DNA of 28,014 bases from Acidimicrobiaceae bacterium. GTDB lineage: Bacteria > Actinomycetota > Acidimicrobiia > Acidimicrobiales > Bog-793. The translations under genes and the position numbers were made by a program. The notes under the pieces were generated by a model. It was given only the letters and a program-made list of their open reading frames with translations. It had not been told where the DNA came from and did not search any database. The stretch is from NCBI GenBank assembly GCA_025463965.1, contig JAODBN010000081.1, forward strand, positions 1 through 28,014, in the 5' to 3' direction. This document shows positions 7,626 through 15,298 of the stretch, piece by piece (the first letter of the stretch is position 1; every line of letters starts with the position of its first letter).

Positions 7626-8636
7626 ATGCCAAAGCTCCGGATGAACCAGGCGATAGCCCTCGCACTTCGAGAGGAGATGGAGCGCGACCCCACGGTCATC
7701 ACCTTCGGCGAGGACATCGCCGAAGCCGAAGGCCCATTCAAGACCTCTGAGGGACTGCTCGAGCGCTTCGGGCCACTCAGGGTTCGAGACACGCCGATCT
7801 CTGAAACTGGGTTCCTCGGCGCCGCGGTCGGCGCCGCGGTTACCGGACTGCGACCGGTTGTCGAGATCATGTTCGTAGAGTTCCTTGGGGTCGCCCTCGA
7901 CCAGGTCGTCACCGAAGCGGCGATGATGCACTACCTGTCAGGTGGGCGCTTGAACGCACCGCTCACGGTCCGGGCGTCGTGCGGGTCAGGTCTCGGGTTC
8001 GGTTGCCAGCATTCCCAGACCCTCGAGCGGTGGCTCCTCGGCACTCCCGGACTGAAGCTGGCCGTTGCCTCCGGGGCCCGCTCCGCCTACGGCCTGACAA
8101 AGGCGGCGATCCGCGATCCCGACCCGGTCGTGGTCCTGGAGCCGCGCGCGCTCTACGGCCGGCGAGAGGACTTCGAGCCTGGCGAGAACGCGGTGTTGGC
8201 CCTCGGCGTCGGAGAGCTCTTGGCGAGCGGCGACGACGTCACGATCGTGGCCCTCGGACAGACGGTCGGCATCGCCCTCGACGCCGCCTCCGAGGCGAAG
8301 GGTTGGTCGGCGGACGTCATCGACCTGCGGACGCTCATGCCGTGGGATCGGGACATCGTCAAACGTTCCGTGGCGAGGACCGGGCGTCTTGTTACGGTCG
8401 AAGAGAACCAGCTCACCGGAGGATGGGGAGGCGAGATCGTCTCGTATGTCGCGTCGCGCTGCTACTCGGACCTACGCGGCCCGGTGATGCGGATTACTGC
8501 TCCGGACGTGCACGTGCCCTACGGCTCGGAGCTCGAGGCCGAGTACCTGCCGTCGAGTCCATACGTGGCGAAGCAGATCTCCGAGTTGATCTCGACCGAC
8601 AAGGTGCCCGGGCACTGGTGGGAGGACGCACGATGA
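7626..8636 (+). CDS. 2-oxo acid (or acetoin) dehydrogenase E1 component, beta subunit
   Basis: This is the transketolase-like beta half of a thiamine-diphosphate E1, 336 residues against a usual 325-340. It has the N-terminal pyrimidine-binding domain with FGEDIAEAEG and the Glu60 segment (ISETGFLG), then the transketolase C-terminal domain with DLRTLMPWD and VEENQLTGGWG. Together with the next gene it forms an alpha2beta2 enzyme that decarboxylates a 2-oxo acid (or cleaves acetoin) and transfers the acyl unit to a lipoyl group. A GGTGAG sequence precedes the ATG. Its TGA overlaps the ATG of the alpha subunit (ATGA), so the subunits are translationally coupled. The beta-before-alpha order is less usual than alpha-before-beta. 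Substrate class is not decidable from sequence alone. Confidence 0.9.
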   Translation: MPKLRMNQAIALALREEMERDPTVITFGEDIAEAEGPFKTSEGLLERFGPLRVRDTPISETGFLGAAVGAAVTGLRPVVEIMFVEFLGVALDQVVTEAAMMHYLSGGRLNAPLTVRASCGSGLGFGCQHSQTLERWLLGTPGLKLAVASGARSAYGLTKAAIRDPDPVVVLEPRALYGRREDFEPGENAVLALGVGELLASGDDVTIVALGQTVGIALDAASEAKGWSADVIDLRTLMPWDRDIVKRSVARTGRLVTVEENQLTGGWGGEIVSYVASRCYSDLRGPVMRITAPDVHVPYGSELEAEYLPSSPYVAKQISELISTDKVPGHWWEDAR

Positions 8637-9658
8637 GCAGCCCGGTCTTGCCGGACAAAACCGAGGTCATGCCGGACGCCGTTGCGCGCCGCCTCGCCCT
8701 CACCAATGACGAGGCCATCAAGTTCGCCAGGATGGTCGAGATTCGCCTGATCGAGGACCGGGTCATCGCCCTGTTCGGCGAGGGCCTGATCCCTGGGACC
8801 ACGCACACCTGCCAGGGGCAGGAGGCGGTTGCGGTCGGCATCGCGGGGGCCACGCGGCCGGACGATATCGTCGTCTGCACCTACCGCGGCCATGGCATGG
8901 CCTTGGCGCTCGGCGTGACACCCGAAGCGGTGCTCGGGGAGATACTCGGTCGCCAGATTGGTTGCATGGGCGGCATCGGAGGCTCGATGCACCTCAGCGA
9001 CTCATCGGTCGGACTCCTTCCAACCTTCGCCATCGTCGGCGCCGGCGTTCCCGTGGCCGCCGGCTCGGCGCTCACATCCCAGGTTCTCGGGTTGGACAAC
9101 ATCTCCATCTCGGTCTTCGGGGACGGCTCGGTGAACATCGGCGGGTTCCACGAGGGTCTCAACCTGGCGGCGATCTGGCGGCTTCCGGTGGTCTTCGTTT
9201 GTGAGAACAACCTCTACGGGGAGTACTCGCGCATCGACCGGACCACGCCGATCGAGGACCTTGCCCTGCGGGCAGCCGGTTACGCCATCCCGAGCGAGAC
9301 GGTCGATGGGCAGGACGTCGATGCCGTCCACAGCGTGATCGAGCGGGCGGCCAACCGGGCGCGCGAAGGTGGAGGGCCGACGTTCGTGGAGGCGAAGACG
9401 TATCGCTACGCCGGCCACTCCCGCTCAGACAAGGCGGCGTACCGGCCCGCGGGGGAACTCGACGCCTGGCTCCGACGTGATCCGGTGCGGCTCTACGGCG
9501 AGAAGCTCATCGCGAACGGCACCCTCGACGAGAGAGCGATCGAGCGAATTTGGTCCGAGCAACGCGAAGAACTCGAGGCGACGCTGGAGCGGGTCCTGGC
9601 AAGTCCTCGGGCGAGCACTGCGGACATGTTCTCGCGCGTCCAGGCGTCAGGGGACTGA
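8633..9658 (+). CDS. 2-oxo acid (or acetoin) dehydrogenase E1 component, alpha subunit
   Basis: This 341-residue protein is the alpha subunit of the heterotetrameric E1. The thiamine-diphosphate motif runs from GDGSVN at about 163 to ENN at 191-193. Also visible are YRGHGMA, GGSMH (119-120) and RYAGHSRSD near 258-266, the last being the loop that contacts cofactor and lipoyl domain. The frame extends far upstream through the beta gene, but the ATG at 8633, overlapping the beta stop, gives normal family length and a sensible N-terminus. The lipoyl-domain gene follows after only 4 bases. The mixture of AcoA-like and pyruvate-dehydrogenase-like features leaves acetoin and branched or sugar-derived 2-oxo acids as options. 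Confidence 0.9.
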   Translation: MSSPVLPDKTEVMPDAVARRLALTNDEAIKFARMVEIRLIEDRVIALFGEGLIPGTTHTCQGQEAVAVGIAGATRPDDIVVCTYRGHGMALALGVTPEAVLGEILGRQIGCMGGIGGSMHLSDSSVGLLPTFAIVGAGVPVAAGSALTSQVLGLDNISISVFGDGSVNIGGFHEGLNLAAIWRLPVVFVCENNLYGEYSRIDRTTPIEDLALRAAGYAIPSETVDGQDVDAVHSVIERAANRAREGGGPTFVEAKTYRYAGHSRSDKAAYRPAGELDAWLRRDPVRLYGEKLIANGTLDERAIERIWSEQREELEATLERVLASPRASTADMFSRVQASGD

Positions 9659-9662
9659 AGAC

Positions 9663-9899
9663 GTGCGGCATCAGATTAAGCTGCCGAGGGTGGGCGACAC
9701 TACCCAGAGCGCGCTCATCTCGGAATGGACCGTTGCTGTGGGCGACGTCGTCCAGGTGGGTACTCCTCTGGCGATGGTCGAGACCGACAAGGTGACCGTG
9801 GAGATCCCGTCACCGGTTGCAGGTACTGTGGTCGAACACGTCGCGGCGGAAGGTGACGAGGTGGATGTCGGCGCGGCGATATGCGTAATCGAGGGCTGA
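9663..9899 (+). CDS. Free-standing lipoyl domain protein
   Basis: This 78-residue protein consists of one biotinyl/lipoyl domain. The modified residue is Lys43 in MVETDKVTVEIPSP, flanked by the two-fold repeat typical of the fold (EWTVAVGDVV and HVAAEGDEVDVG). It would be the swinging carrier that accepts the acyl group from the adjacent E1. The usual E2 subunit-binding and acyltransferase domains are absent: the frame stops right after the domain, and no E2 core or E3 is found in the window. The start is a GTG 4 bases after the E1 alpha stop with a weak purine-rich site. It may dock to an E2 encoded elsewhere or act in an unusual complex. A glycine cleavage H-like role is unlikely because of its size and E1 context. 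Confidence 0.88.
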   Translation: MRHQIKLPRVGDTTQSALISEWTVAVGDVVQVGTPLAMVETDKVTVEIPSPVAGTVVEHVAAEGDEVDVGAAICVIEG

Positions 9900-10003
9900 T
9901 GGCGTTGATGTGCGACGACGCCGTCCCGCCTTCCCGGCGCCACGGTCGCCGAGCGTTCACCTCCGGCAACCGACGCGTCGCCATCCATCTTCTCGCGGGA
10001 TGA
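9899..10003 (+). CDS. Possible 34-codon ORF overlapping the lipoyl gene stop
   Basis: The lipoyl gene ends TGATG, so an ATG at 9899 overlaps its stop. It opens 34 codons starting MALMCDDAVPPSRRHG. The peptide is Arg-rich with no recognised domain and does not resemble an E2 subunit-binding or catalytic region. It could be a small coupled gene or chance. The remainder of the gap up to 10064 holds a perfect GATGATCATC palindrome at 10034-10043. Confidence 0.2.
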   Translation: MALMCDDAVPPSRRHGRRAFTSGNRRVAIHLLAG

Positions 10004-10063
10004 AGGCCACTGCCGTTGTAGTTTCGGCGAGCCGATGATCATCTGCTTAGGTACGGGACGGTA

Positions 10064-11149
10064 GTGGCACCGAGCGAACAGCAGCCGACAATTAAAGAGG
10101 TCGCGCGCCTCGCCGGCGTCGCACCCTCATCCGTCTCGCGGGCGCTGAACGACCACCCGGATGTGAGCCCGGAGATGCGGGCCCGGGTGATGGAAGCCGC
10201 TGAGGAGCTCAGCTACCAACCGGACTTTCTCGCTCAGAGCCTCCGGCTGGGCTCGACCCGCACGATCGGCTTTATCGTGCGCGACATCTCGAACCCGCTC
10301 TTTGCCGGCATCGTGAAGGGCGCCGAGCAGGAGCTTGAGAGCCATGGGTACTCCATCTTGCTCATGAACTCCCTCGGTGACCCGATGCTCGACGCCAAGC
10401 ACATCGGCGTGCTGCGCCAGCGCAGAGTGGACGGATTCATCCTGTCGCTCCAATCAGAGACGAACTCCGAGACGCTGCGCGTGCTGAAGAATCAGTCGAC
10501 TCCGGTCGTGCTCCTTGACCGTGAGATCAAAGGTGTTGCGACGGACGCCGTCCTCTTCGACCACTCGACGGGAGTGGCCGAGGCCACCTCGACGCTCTTG
10601 AAGCTCGGCCACCGGAAGATCAATTTCATTGTCGGGTCTGCCGAGACGAGAGGATCGCGGGATCGCCTGAAGGGCTTTCAGAGCGCTTACGCCGCCTTCG
10701 GGATCGAGTCGCTGGATGACGTCGTGATAGAAGTCGGCTCTTACTCACGGGACTTCGGCTTCGAGGCGACGAAGATGCTCCTCGAGCGAGAGGATCCGCC
10801 GACGGCGATCATTGCTGCCAACTCACAGATCGGTGTGGGAACGCTTGCCGCACTCAACGAGCACGGGCTACGCCACGGTGAGGATGTCTCGCTGATCATC
10901 TGCGACGACGTCGAGCTGCTGCGCCTCATGGATCCACCGGTGAGCGTCGTTGCTCGCGATGCTGAGAAGATGGGCACAGTCGCGGCCGAGTTACTGTTGG
11001 CGCGACTCGAAGAGCCCGACTCGCCAATGCGCAGTGTCGTGTTGCCGACTTTCTACGTGCACCGCGGCTCCACCGTGGCCCCTCGAAGCTCGGACGGGCG
11101 CTCAGGGAAGCGGACGCCGACTGCTGCGCGAGCAATCCGGCGGTCGTGA
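10064..11149 (+). CDS. LacI-family transcriptional regulator
   Basis: This 361-residue regulator has a LacI-type helix-turn-helix at about 8-32 (TIKEVARLAGVAPSSVSRAL), a hinge segment around 50-62 (SYQPDFLAQSLR) whose Leu60 is positioned to enter a central CpG, and a periplasmic-binding-like effector domain from about residue 68 to 340. Effector ligands of such proteins are usually sugars or pathway intermediates. The start is GTG 10064, preceded by GGGACGG. It lies between the lipoyl gene and the hydratase gene in the same direction. Its likely target is the CG-centred operator at 4998-5009 overlapping the start region of the dehydratase promoter; control of the upstream block cannot be judged because its promoter lies outside the window. 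Confidence 0.92.
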   Translation: MAPSEQQPTIKEVARLAGVAPSSVSRALNDHPDVSPEMRARVMEAAEELSYQPDFLAQSLRLGSTRTIGFIVRDISNPLFAGIVKGAEQELESHGYSILLMNSLGDPMLDAKHIGVLRQRRVDGFILSLQSETNSETLRVLKNQSTPVVLLDREIKGVATDAVLFDHSTGVAEATSTLLKLGHRKINFIVGSAETRGSRDRLKGFQSAYAAFGIESLDDVVIEVGSYSRDFGFEATKMLLEREDPPTAIIAANSQIGVGTLAALNEHGLRHGEDVSLIICDDVELLRLMDPPVSVVARDAEKMGTVAAELLLARLEEPDSPMRSVVLPTFYVHRGSTVAPRSSDGRSGKRTPTAARAIRRS

Positions 11150-11245
11150 TCTTGGCGGCATGAAGCCTCGAGAGGCAACCGGCGATCGCTGCTCCTCCAC
11201 TCCGCTGCGAAGCGCAGGATTGCGCGCCACGCAACGAGCTGCGCG

Positions 11246-12112
11246 GTGACCGTGCAGCCGGGCGCTCAACAGATACGTCTGGACTCGATGGCCCCGGAGA
11301 CGGCGGACCGCCTAGCCACGGTCATCCAGCCCGGTCGGCGTTTCGCCATCGGCGAGGCACTCCCGGCTTTGTGGCACTGGGCATACTTCCCCGACCTCAC
11401 CGCCGGCCGGGACCTCGGCCCGGACGGGCATCCTCGTCGGTTCGGCGAACTGGCCATGCAGTATCCGCGCCGTATGGCCGGCGGGGGAAGCGTCCTGCAA
11501 GCGGGCGGACTGGTCATCGGAGAGCCGGCCGAGCGACACGCCGAGCTCATCGATTGCAAGGAGCGGCACGGTAGAAGCGGTGACATCGTGATCTGCGACT
11601 GGCGACACCTCTACGTACAAGAAGGCGTCGAGCGGCTCGAGGAGCACCAGACGGTGATCTACCGCCGTGCCGCAGTCGGGCGGGCGCCCGAAGCATCCAA
11701 GGGAGACCGGGTCGCTTCTCCCGGGTCGCCTGACGCTCCGCCTGACAACGGCGGCGTCAGGTTTGAACTCGTCCGCCGAGTCGACTTCGATCCGGTCGGG
11801 CTGTTCCGCTTCTCGGCGGTGACGTGGAACTCGCACCGCATCCACTACGACCGCGCATACGTGACAGAAAAGGAGGGATACCCGGGCCTCGTCGTCCATG
11901 GCCCGCTGCTGACGATGCTGTTGGCGGGGGAGGCCGAGCGAGCGCTCGGCACCGTGGCGACCATGGAGTTCCGCTCGCTGTCTCCGGTGTTCGATTCGGA
12001 ATCAGTCGAGATCTTCTTGTCAGCTGACAAAGACGGGTCGTGCCGGGTTGAGGCGAGGAAGGTCGACGGCACCGTCGCGACTTCCCTCTCGGCAAGCGCG
12101 CCGACTCGATGA
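11246..12112 (+). CDS. HTD2/mesaconyl-C4-CoA-hydratase-like hotdog (FAS1-like) dehydratase
   Basis: This 288-residue protein is a double-hotdog hydratase/dehydratase of the HTD2 and mesaconyl-C4-CoA hydratase group. The N-terminal half shows LPALWHWAYFPDL, GPDGHPRRFG and YPRRMAGGG, hallmark segments of this group. The C-terminal hotdog carries the catalytic block WNSHRIHYDRAY (His197, His200, Asp202) and EGYPGLVVHGPL. It would add or remove water on an enoyl-type CoA ester. The GTG at 11246 is the earliest start; GTG 11252 or ATG 11288 would also keep the domain. Its stop overlaps the start of the CitE-like lyase (ATGA), which strongly suggests successive reactions. The region around 145-170 is a low-complexity linker. 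Confidence 0.87.
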   Translation: MTVQPGAQQIRLDSMAPETADRLATVIQPGRRFAIGEALPALWHWAYFPDLTAGRDLGPDGHPRRFGELAMQYPRRMAGGGSVLQAGGLVIGEPAERHAELIDCKERHGRSGDIVICDWRHLYVQEGVERLEEHQTVIYRRAAVGRAPEASKGDRVASPGSPDAPPDNGGVRFELVRRVDFDPVGLFRFSAVTWNSHRIHYDRAYVTEKEGYPGLVVHGPLLTMLLAGEAERALGTVATMEFRSLSPVFDSESVEIFLSADKDGSCRVEARKVDGTVATSLSASAPTR

Positions 12113-13005
12113 TCGTCCGTGCGGCGCCGCGTAGCTATCTCTACGTCCCGGGCGACTCCGCCGAAAAACTCGCGGGCGTGCTCACCCGAAACGCCGACGC
12201 GGTCATCGTCGACCTTGAGGACGGCGTGGTCCCAGGAAACAAAGTCATCGCCCGCGACGCGGCCCGCCAGTGGATCGGCGCGCTGCCCCCAGGCGAGCGA
12301 CGCACTGAGATCTGGGTCCGCATCAATCCTTGGCCGGAGGGCGCTGACGATCTGGAAAGCGTAGTGAGTGAAGCCATGTCGGGCATTTGCGTCCCCAAGG
12401 TTGGCGGCGCGCCCGAGTTGCATGCCCTCGACGCCGCATTGAGGGATATCGAGTTGAGCCTTGGGATCGAAGAAGGCAGCGTGCGCGTCCAGCCGATGAT
12501 TGAGACCGCTCACGCCGTGATCGACGTTCTCCACATCGCCGGCGCCCCGCGCGTCGAAAGACTTCAACTCGGTGAGGCGGATCTCGCTGCAGACCTCGGG
12601 GCGACACCCGGACCCGATGGGACGGAGATGCTCTTGGCGAGGAGTCAGGTCGTACTTGCCAGTGCAGGCGCGGGTCTCGGTGCTCCTGTGGCGTCGGTCC
12701 ACGTACGGCTCGACGATTCGCAAGAGTTCGCCCAGTCGACGCGTTCGCTCAAACGGCTGGGATTCGGGAGTCGGGCCTGCATCCATCCGTCCCAGGTGCT
12801 CGCCGCCAACGAGGTCTTCACGCCGACGCCGCAGGAGATCGAGCACGCCCGCGGTGTCGTCACTGCCTTCGCCGAGGCGCTCGATCTCGGGGTGGGCGTC
12901 GTCGCCTCGGCGGATCGGACCATGATCGATGAGGCAGTTGTTCGTTCGGCTCGCCTGGTACTTGCCCGCGCCGAGGCCTATGAGGGCGGCGCCGGCCGCC
13001 CTTGA
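12109..13005 (+). CDS. CitE/HpcH-family CoA lyase (malyl- or citramalyl-CoA lyase type)
   Basis: This 298-residue protein is a HpcH/HpaI aldolase / citrate lyase beta family member. Motifs in order are RSYLYVPGD (8-16), VDLEDGV (34-40), WVRINP with Arg71, the metal ligands Glu132 (MIETAHA) and the acidic GEADLAADLG segment (155-164), and CIHPSQV (224-230). The family cleaves or forms a C-C bond in beta-hydroxyacyl-CoA compounds, for example citramalyl-CoA to pyruvate plus acetyl-CoA, with a magnesium ion. It lacks citrate lyase alpha and gamma partners nearby, so it acts as a stand-alone lyase. The ATG overlaps the stop of the hydratase gene. It is the last gene of the catabolic block. Confidence 0.9.
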   Translation: MIVRAAPRSYLYVPGDSAEKLAGVLTRNADAVIVDLEDGVVPGNKVIARDAARQWIGALPPGERRTEIWVRINPWPEGADDLESVVSEAMSGICVPKVGGAPELHALDAALRDIELSLGIEEGSVRVQPMIETAHAVIDVLHIAGAPRVERLQLGEADLAADLGATPGPDGTEMLLARSQVVLASAGAGLGAPVASVHVRLDDSQEFAQSTRSLKRLGFGSRACIHPSQVLAANEVFTPTPQEIEHARGVVTAFAEALDLGVGVVASADRTMIDEAVVRSARLVLARAEAYEGGAGRP

Positions 13006-13210
13006 GGCTCAGGGCGGTAAGACCGTGGCCAAGTCGCAGGCGATCGTCGTCGGGCGCGAAGGCCAGCAGGCGGTCTCACCTCCGGCCGCCAGCACCATCC
13101 GGGAACCGATTTGAGGAGCGCGATACGTCCTTGGCCAGCCGTCCCTGACGCACTTCTGGTTCTCGCCAATTGAGCTTTGTTATGACTGCCGGAGATGTTG
13201 ATTATTCGGA

Positions 13211-13239
13211 CGCAGCGCCGTCGGGAGCGTTGCGCTGCG
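13211..13239. terminator. Hairpin between convergent citE-like gene and larC
   Basis: CGCAGCGC at 13211-13218 pairs perfectly with GCGCTGCG at 13232-13239 across a 13-base loop. It lies in the gap between two convergent genes, so it could terminate one or both. There is no clear T-tract on either side. The rest of the 280-base gap shows no convincing gene. Confidence 0.4.
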
Positions 13240-13285
13240 GCTTTCGCTCGACCCTCTTCGCCGGCGCCGTTCCCTCTGACGTTGC

Positions 13286-14503
13286 TCAGCTAGCTCCGCC
13301 GGGGGGCGGCTCGGCAGTCGATCGCAGGCGCCAGGCGTGCTCCGCGCGAGCGATGACCTCGCGGACCGGCAGACCCTCCTGGCGGGCGACCTCCCGGGCA
13401 TCGTCGTGCTCGACTTTCGCACGACCGGGACTCACCTTCACCCGGACCGGGCGGCCAGCCACCTCCACCTGTTCGAAGTGACGCTCGGCGGCAAAGCGCC
13501 CGACCTCGCTTGTCCGAACCCCGAAGGACCCCGTCTCCTCGGCGAGAAGCGCGCGCAGCTGGGGGGCGAGCGCCAGGTCGGCGAGCACGCTCACCACGTG
13601 ACCGGGCCGACCCTTTTTCATCACCACCGGGGTCACCCATGCGTCAGTCGCCCCGGCGGCGAGCAGAGCCTCAAGGGTGTGGGAGAGCAGCTCACCGGTC
13701 ACGTCGTCGAGATTGGCCTCGAGCAGCACGAGCGGCTGGCCGCCCGTGCCGGTCTCGAGCGCCCCGCTCTCGGCGGGTCGACACCCAAGGACGACCTGGG
13801 TGCAGTTGGGCAGGTCGCTTAACTCCCTGCTGCCTGCTCCGTAGCCGGTCGCCTCGATGGTGAGCGCGGGCAGCGGGCCGAACCCGGTAGCCGTGGCGGC
13901 AAGGATTGCTGCGCCGGTCGGCGTGGTGAGCTCCACATCGATGTCCCGGCCGGTGAGCGGTGCCCCGGCGAGGAGCCCGAGGACGGCGGGAGAAGGGTTC
14001 GGAAGGAGCCCGTGCTGGCTCCTCACGAGGCCTGTCCCGGTGGAGACCGGGCTCGAGCGGATCTCGTCCACCCCGAGCACCTCGAGTGCGGCCATCGTGC
14101 CCACCACGTCGACGATCGCGTCGTGGCCGCCCACCTCGTGGAAGTGCACTTGGGCAGGCGGGCGCCGGTGGAGTCGGCCCTCGACGTCGGCGAGCGCGGC
14201 GAAGACCGCGCTCGCGCGCTGCTCGACGCGCGGAGGGAGCTTCGCCTCCTGGAGCAGCGCCAAGATCGCCGGGAAAGTCCGCACGACGCCGTCGTCTTCC
14301 ACGGTGACCTCGACCCGAGTCGCTGCGATCCCGCCGCGAAGTACCGGCACGGCCTCGACAGCCCAACCCCCGAGGGGCACCCGGCGAAGCAGCGTCTCGA
14401 TCTCGGCGAGATCGGCTCCCGCGTCGACGAGGCTGGCGAGCGCCATGTCACCGGCGATGCCGGCGAAGCAGTTGAACCAGGCGACGCGGACCCCAGCGCC
14501 CAC
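13286..14503 (-). CDS. larC: Nickel pincer cofactor biosynthesis protein LarC
   Basis: This 405-residue protein is LarC, which inserts nickel into the pyridinium-3,5-bisthiocarboxylate mononucleotide pincer cofactor used by lactate racemase and related enzymes. The N-terminus reads VAWFNCFAGIAGDMALASLVDAG, the LarC signature. The histidine-containing stretch VHFHEVGGHDAIVDVVG, the NLDDVTGE motif and the FGVRTSE segment follow. The start chosen is GTG 14503: an upstream in-frame extension only shadows larB. In Lactobacillus larC requires a frameshift, whereas this copy is one intact frame. It is 14 bases downstream of larB. LarE, the sulfur-transfer enzyme, is not in the window, nor is a LarA-type racemase. 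Confidence 0.93.
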   Translation of the reverse strand: MGAGVRVAWFNCFAGIAGDMALASLVDAGADLAEIETLLRRVPLGGWAVEAVPVLRGGIAATRVEVTVEDDGVVRTFPAILALLQEAKLPPRVEQRASAVFAALADVEGRLHRRPPAQVHFHEVGGHDAIVDVVGTMAALEVLGVDEIRSSPVSTGTGLVRSQHGLLPNPSPAVLGLLAGAPLTGRDIDVELTTPTGAAILAATATGFGPLPALTIEATGYGAGSRELSDLPNCTQVVLGCRPAESGALETGTGGQPLVLLEANLDDVTGELLSHTLEALLAAGATDAWVTPVVMKKGRPGHVVSVLADLALAPQLRALLAEETGSFGVRTSEVGRFAAERHFEQVEVAGRPVRVKVSPGRAKVEHDDAREVARQEGLPVREVIARAEHAWRLRSTAEPPPGGAS

Positions 14504-14517
14504 CGCCGGTCGGCCGC

Positions 14518-15276
14518 TCACCGCAGCATCCGGGCGATCGCGCAGGCAGCGCCGAAACCGTTGTCGATCCCTACCACGCTCACCCCGGAGGCGCAGGAGG
14601 CATGCATCGCCAAGAGGGCCGTGACCCCTTCGAGACCGGCGCCGTAGCCGACGCTCGTCGGCACCGCTACCAGAGGAGCGGCCGTAAGTCCCCCGACCAT
14701 GCTCGCGAGCGCCCCCTCCATGCCGGCGACGACGACGATAGCGTCCGCCTCCGCCAGCTGCTCGAAGGAGGCGAGCAGCCGGTGCACGCCGGCGACCCCA
14801 CAGTCGGCGAGCAGCTGGGGGACGAAGCCGTACGCCGAGAGCGCGGCCCGGCACTCCGCGGCGACTGGCAGGTCCGCCGTTCCGGCAGTCACGACGAGGA
14901 CCCGGCCCGGCCGCTCAGCGGCGGGACGCCACGAGACGATCGAGCGCTCGCCCGGCTCTGGAGAGGTCCCCGTCACGACTCCGCCTGGGCTGCGCTCGAG
15001 TGCCGCCTCGACCTGAACCGACGAGGCTCGGGTCAGCAGCACTGGCCCGCTGCCGTGCTCGAGCAGTTCCTCTACGATGGCAGCGCACTGGGCAGCGGAC
15101 TTCCCCGGGCCGTAGACGGCCTCGGGCAGCCCTTGGCGGAGCGCCCGGTGATGGTCCACCCGGGCAAAGCCGAGGTCGGCAAAGGGGAGGCGCCGCAGGC
15201 GCACGGCAGCCTCCTCAGCGCTCCGCTCACCCGTGCTCACCTGCGCGAGCAGCCGTTCGAGATCGTCGTCGTCCAT
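14518..15276 (-). CDS. larB: Nickel pincer cofactor biosynthesis protein LarB
   Basis: LarB carboxylates and hydrolyses nicotinic acid adenine dinucleotide in the first step of nickel-pincer cofactor synthesis. The protein shows the LarB N-terminus (LRRLPFADLGFARVDHHR), then YGPGKSA, and a C-terminal AIR-carboxylase-like domain with VVTAGTADLPVA, the DCGVAGVHRL segment, VVAGMEGALASMVGGL and VAVPTSVGYGA. The start is set at ATG 15276 (252 residues, beginning MDDDDLERLL), which matches how the family begins. An upstream ATG at 15300 would add 8 residues and overlap the divergent pheA start. It forms an operon with larC. Confidence 0.92.
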   Translation of the reverse strand: MDDDDLERLLAQVSTGERSAEEAAVRLRRLPFADLGFARVDHHRALRQGLPEAVYGPGKSAAQCAAIVEELLEHGSGPVLLTRASSVQVEAALERSPGGVVTGTSPEPGERSIVSWRPAAERPGRVLVVTAGTADLPVAAECRAALSAYGFVPQLLADCGVAGVHRLLASFEQLAEADAIVVVAGMEGALASMVGGLTAAPLVAVPTSVGYGAGLEGVTALLAMHASCASGVSVVGIDNGFGAACAIARMLR

Positions 15277-15283
15277 CCGGCTC

Positions 15284-15291
15284 ACTATCCT
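15284..15291. promoter_or_regulatory. Overlapping divergent -10 elements, larB and pheA
   Basis: On the + strand TATCCT (15286-15291) ends exactly 7 bases before the pheA ATG. On the - strand GATAGT (15289-15284) ends 7 bases before the larB ATG at 15276. Both fit TANNNT-like -10 boxes of leaderless transcripts, in which the first base of the start codon is the transcription start. The two boxes share four bases, suggesting one bidirectional promoter. No strong -35 is visible. Confidence 0.5.
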
Positions 15292-15298
15292 GCCAGCC

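Noticed and set aside
7979..8632. Upstream in-frame extension of E1 alpha through the beta gene
   Set aside because: The extension is a frame-shadow of the beta subunit; ATG 8633 gives the normal family length.
13170..13481. 103-codon + strand frame in the citE-larC gap
   Set aside because: Most of it is antisense to the conserved end of larC, and it has no ribosome site or homology.
14504..14854. Upstream extension of the larC frame
   Set aside because: It overlaps larB on the same strand and is Arg/Gly-rich without LarC similarity.
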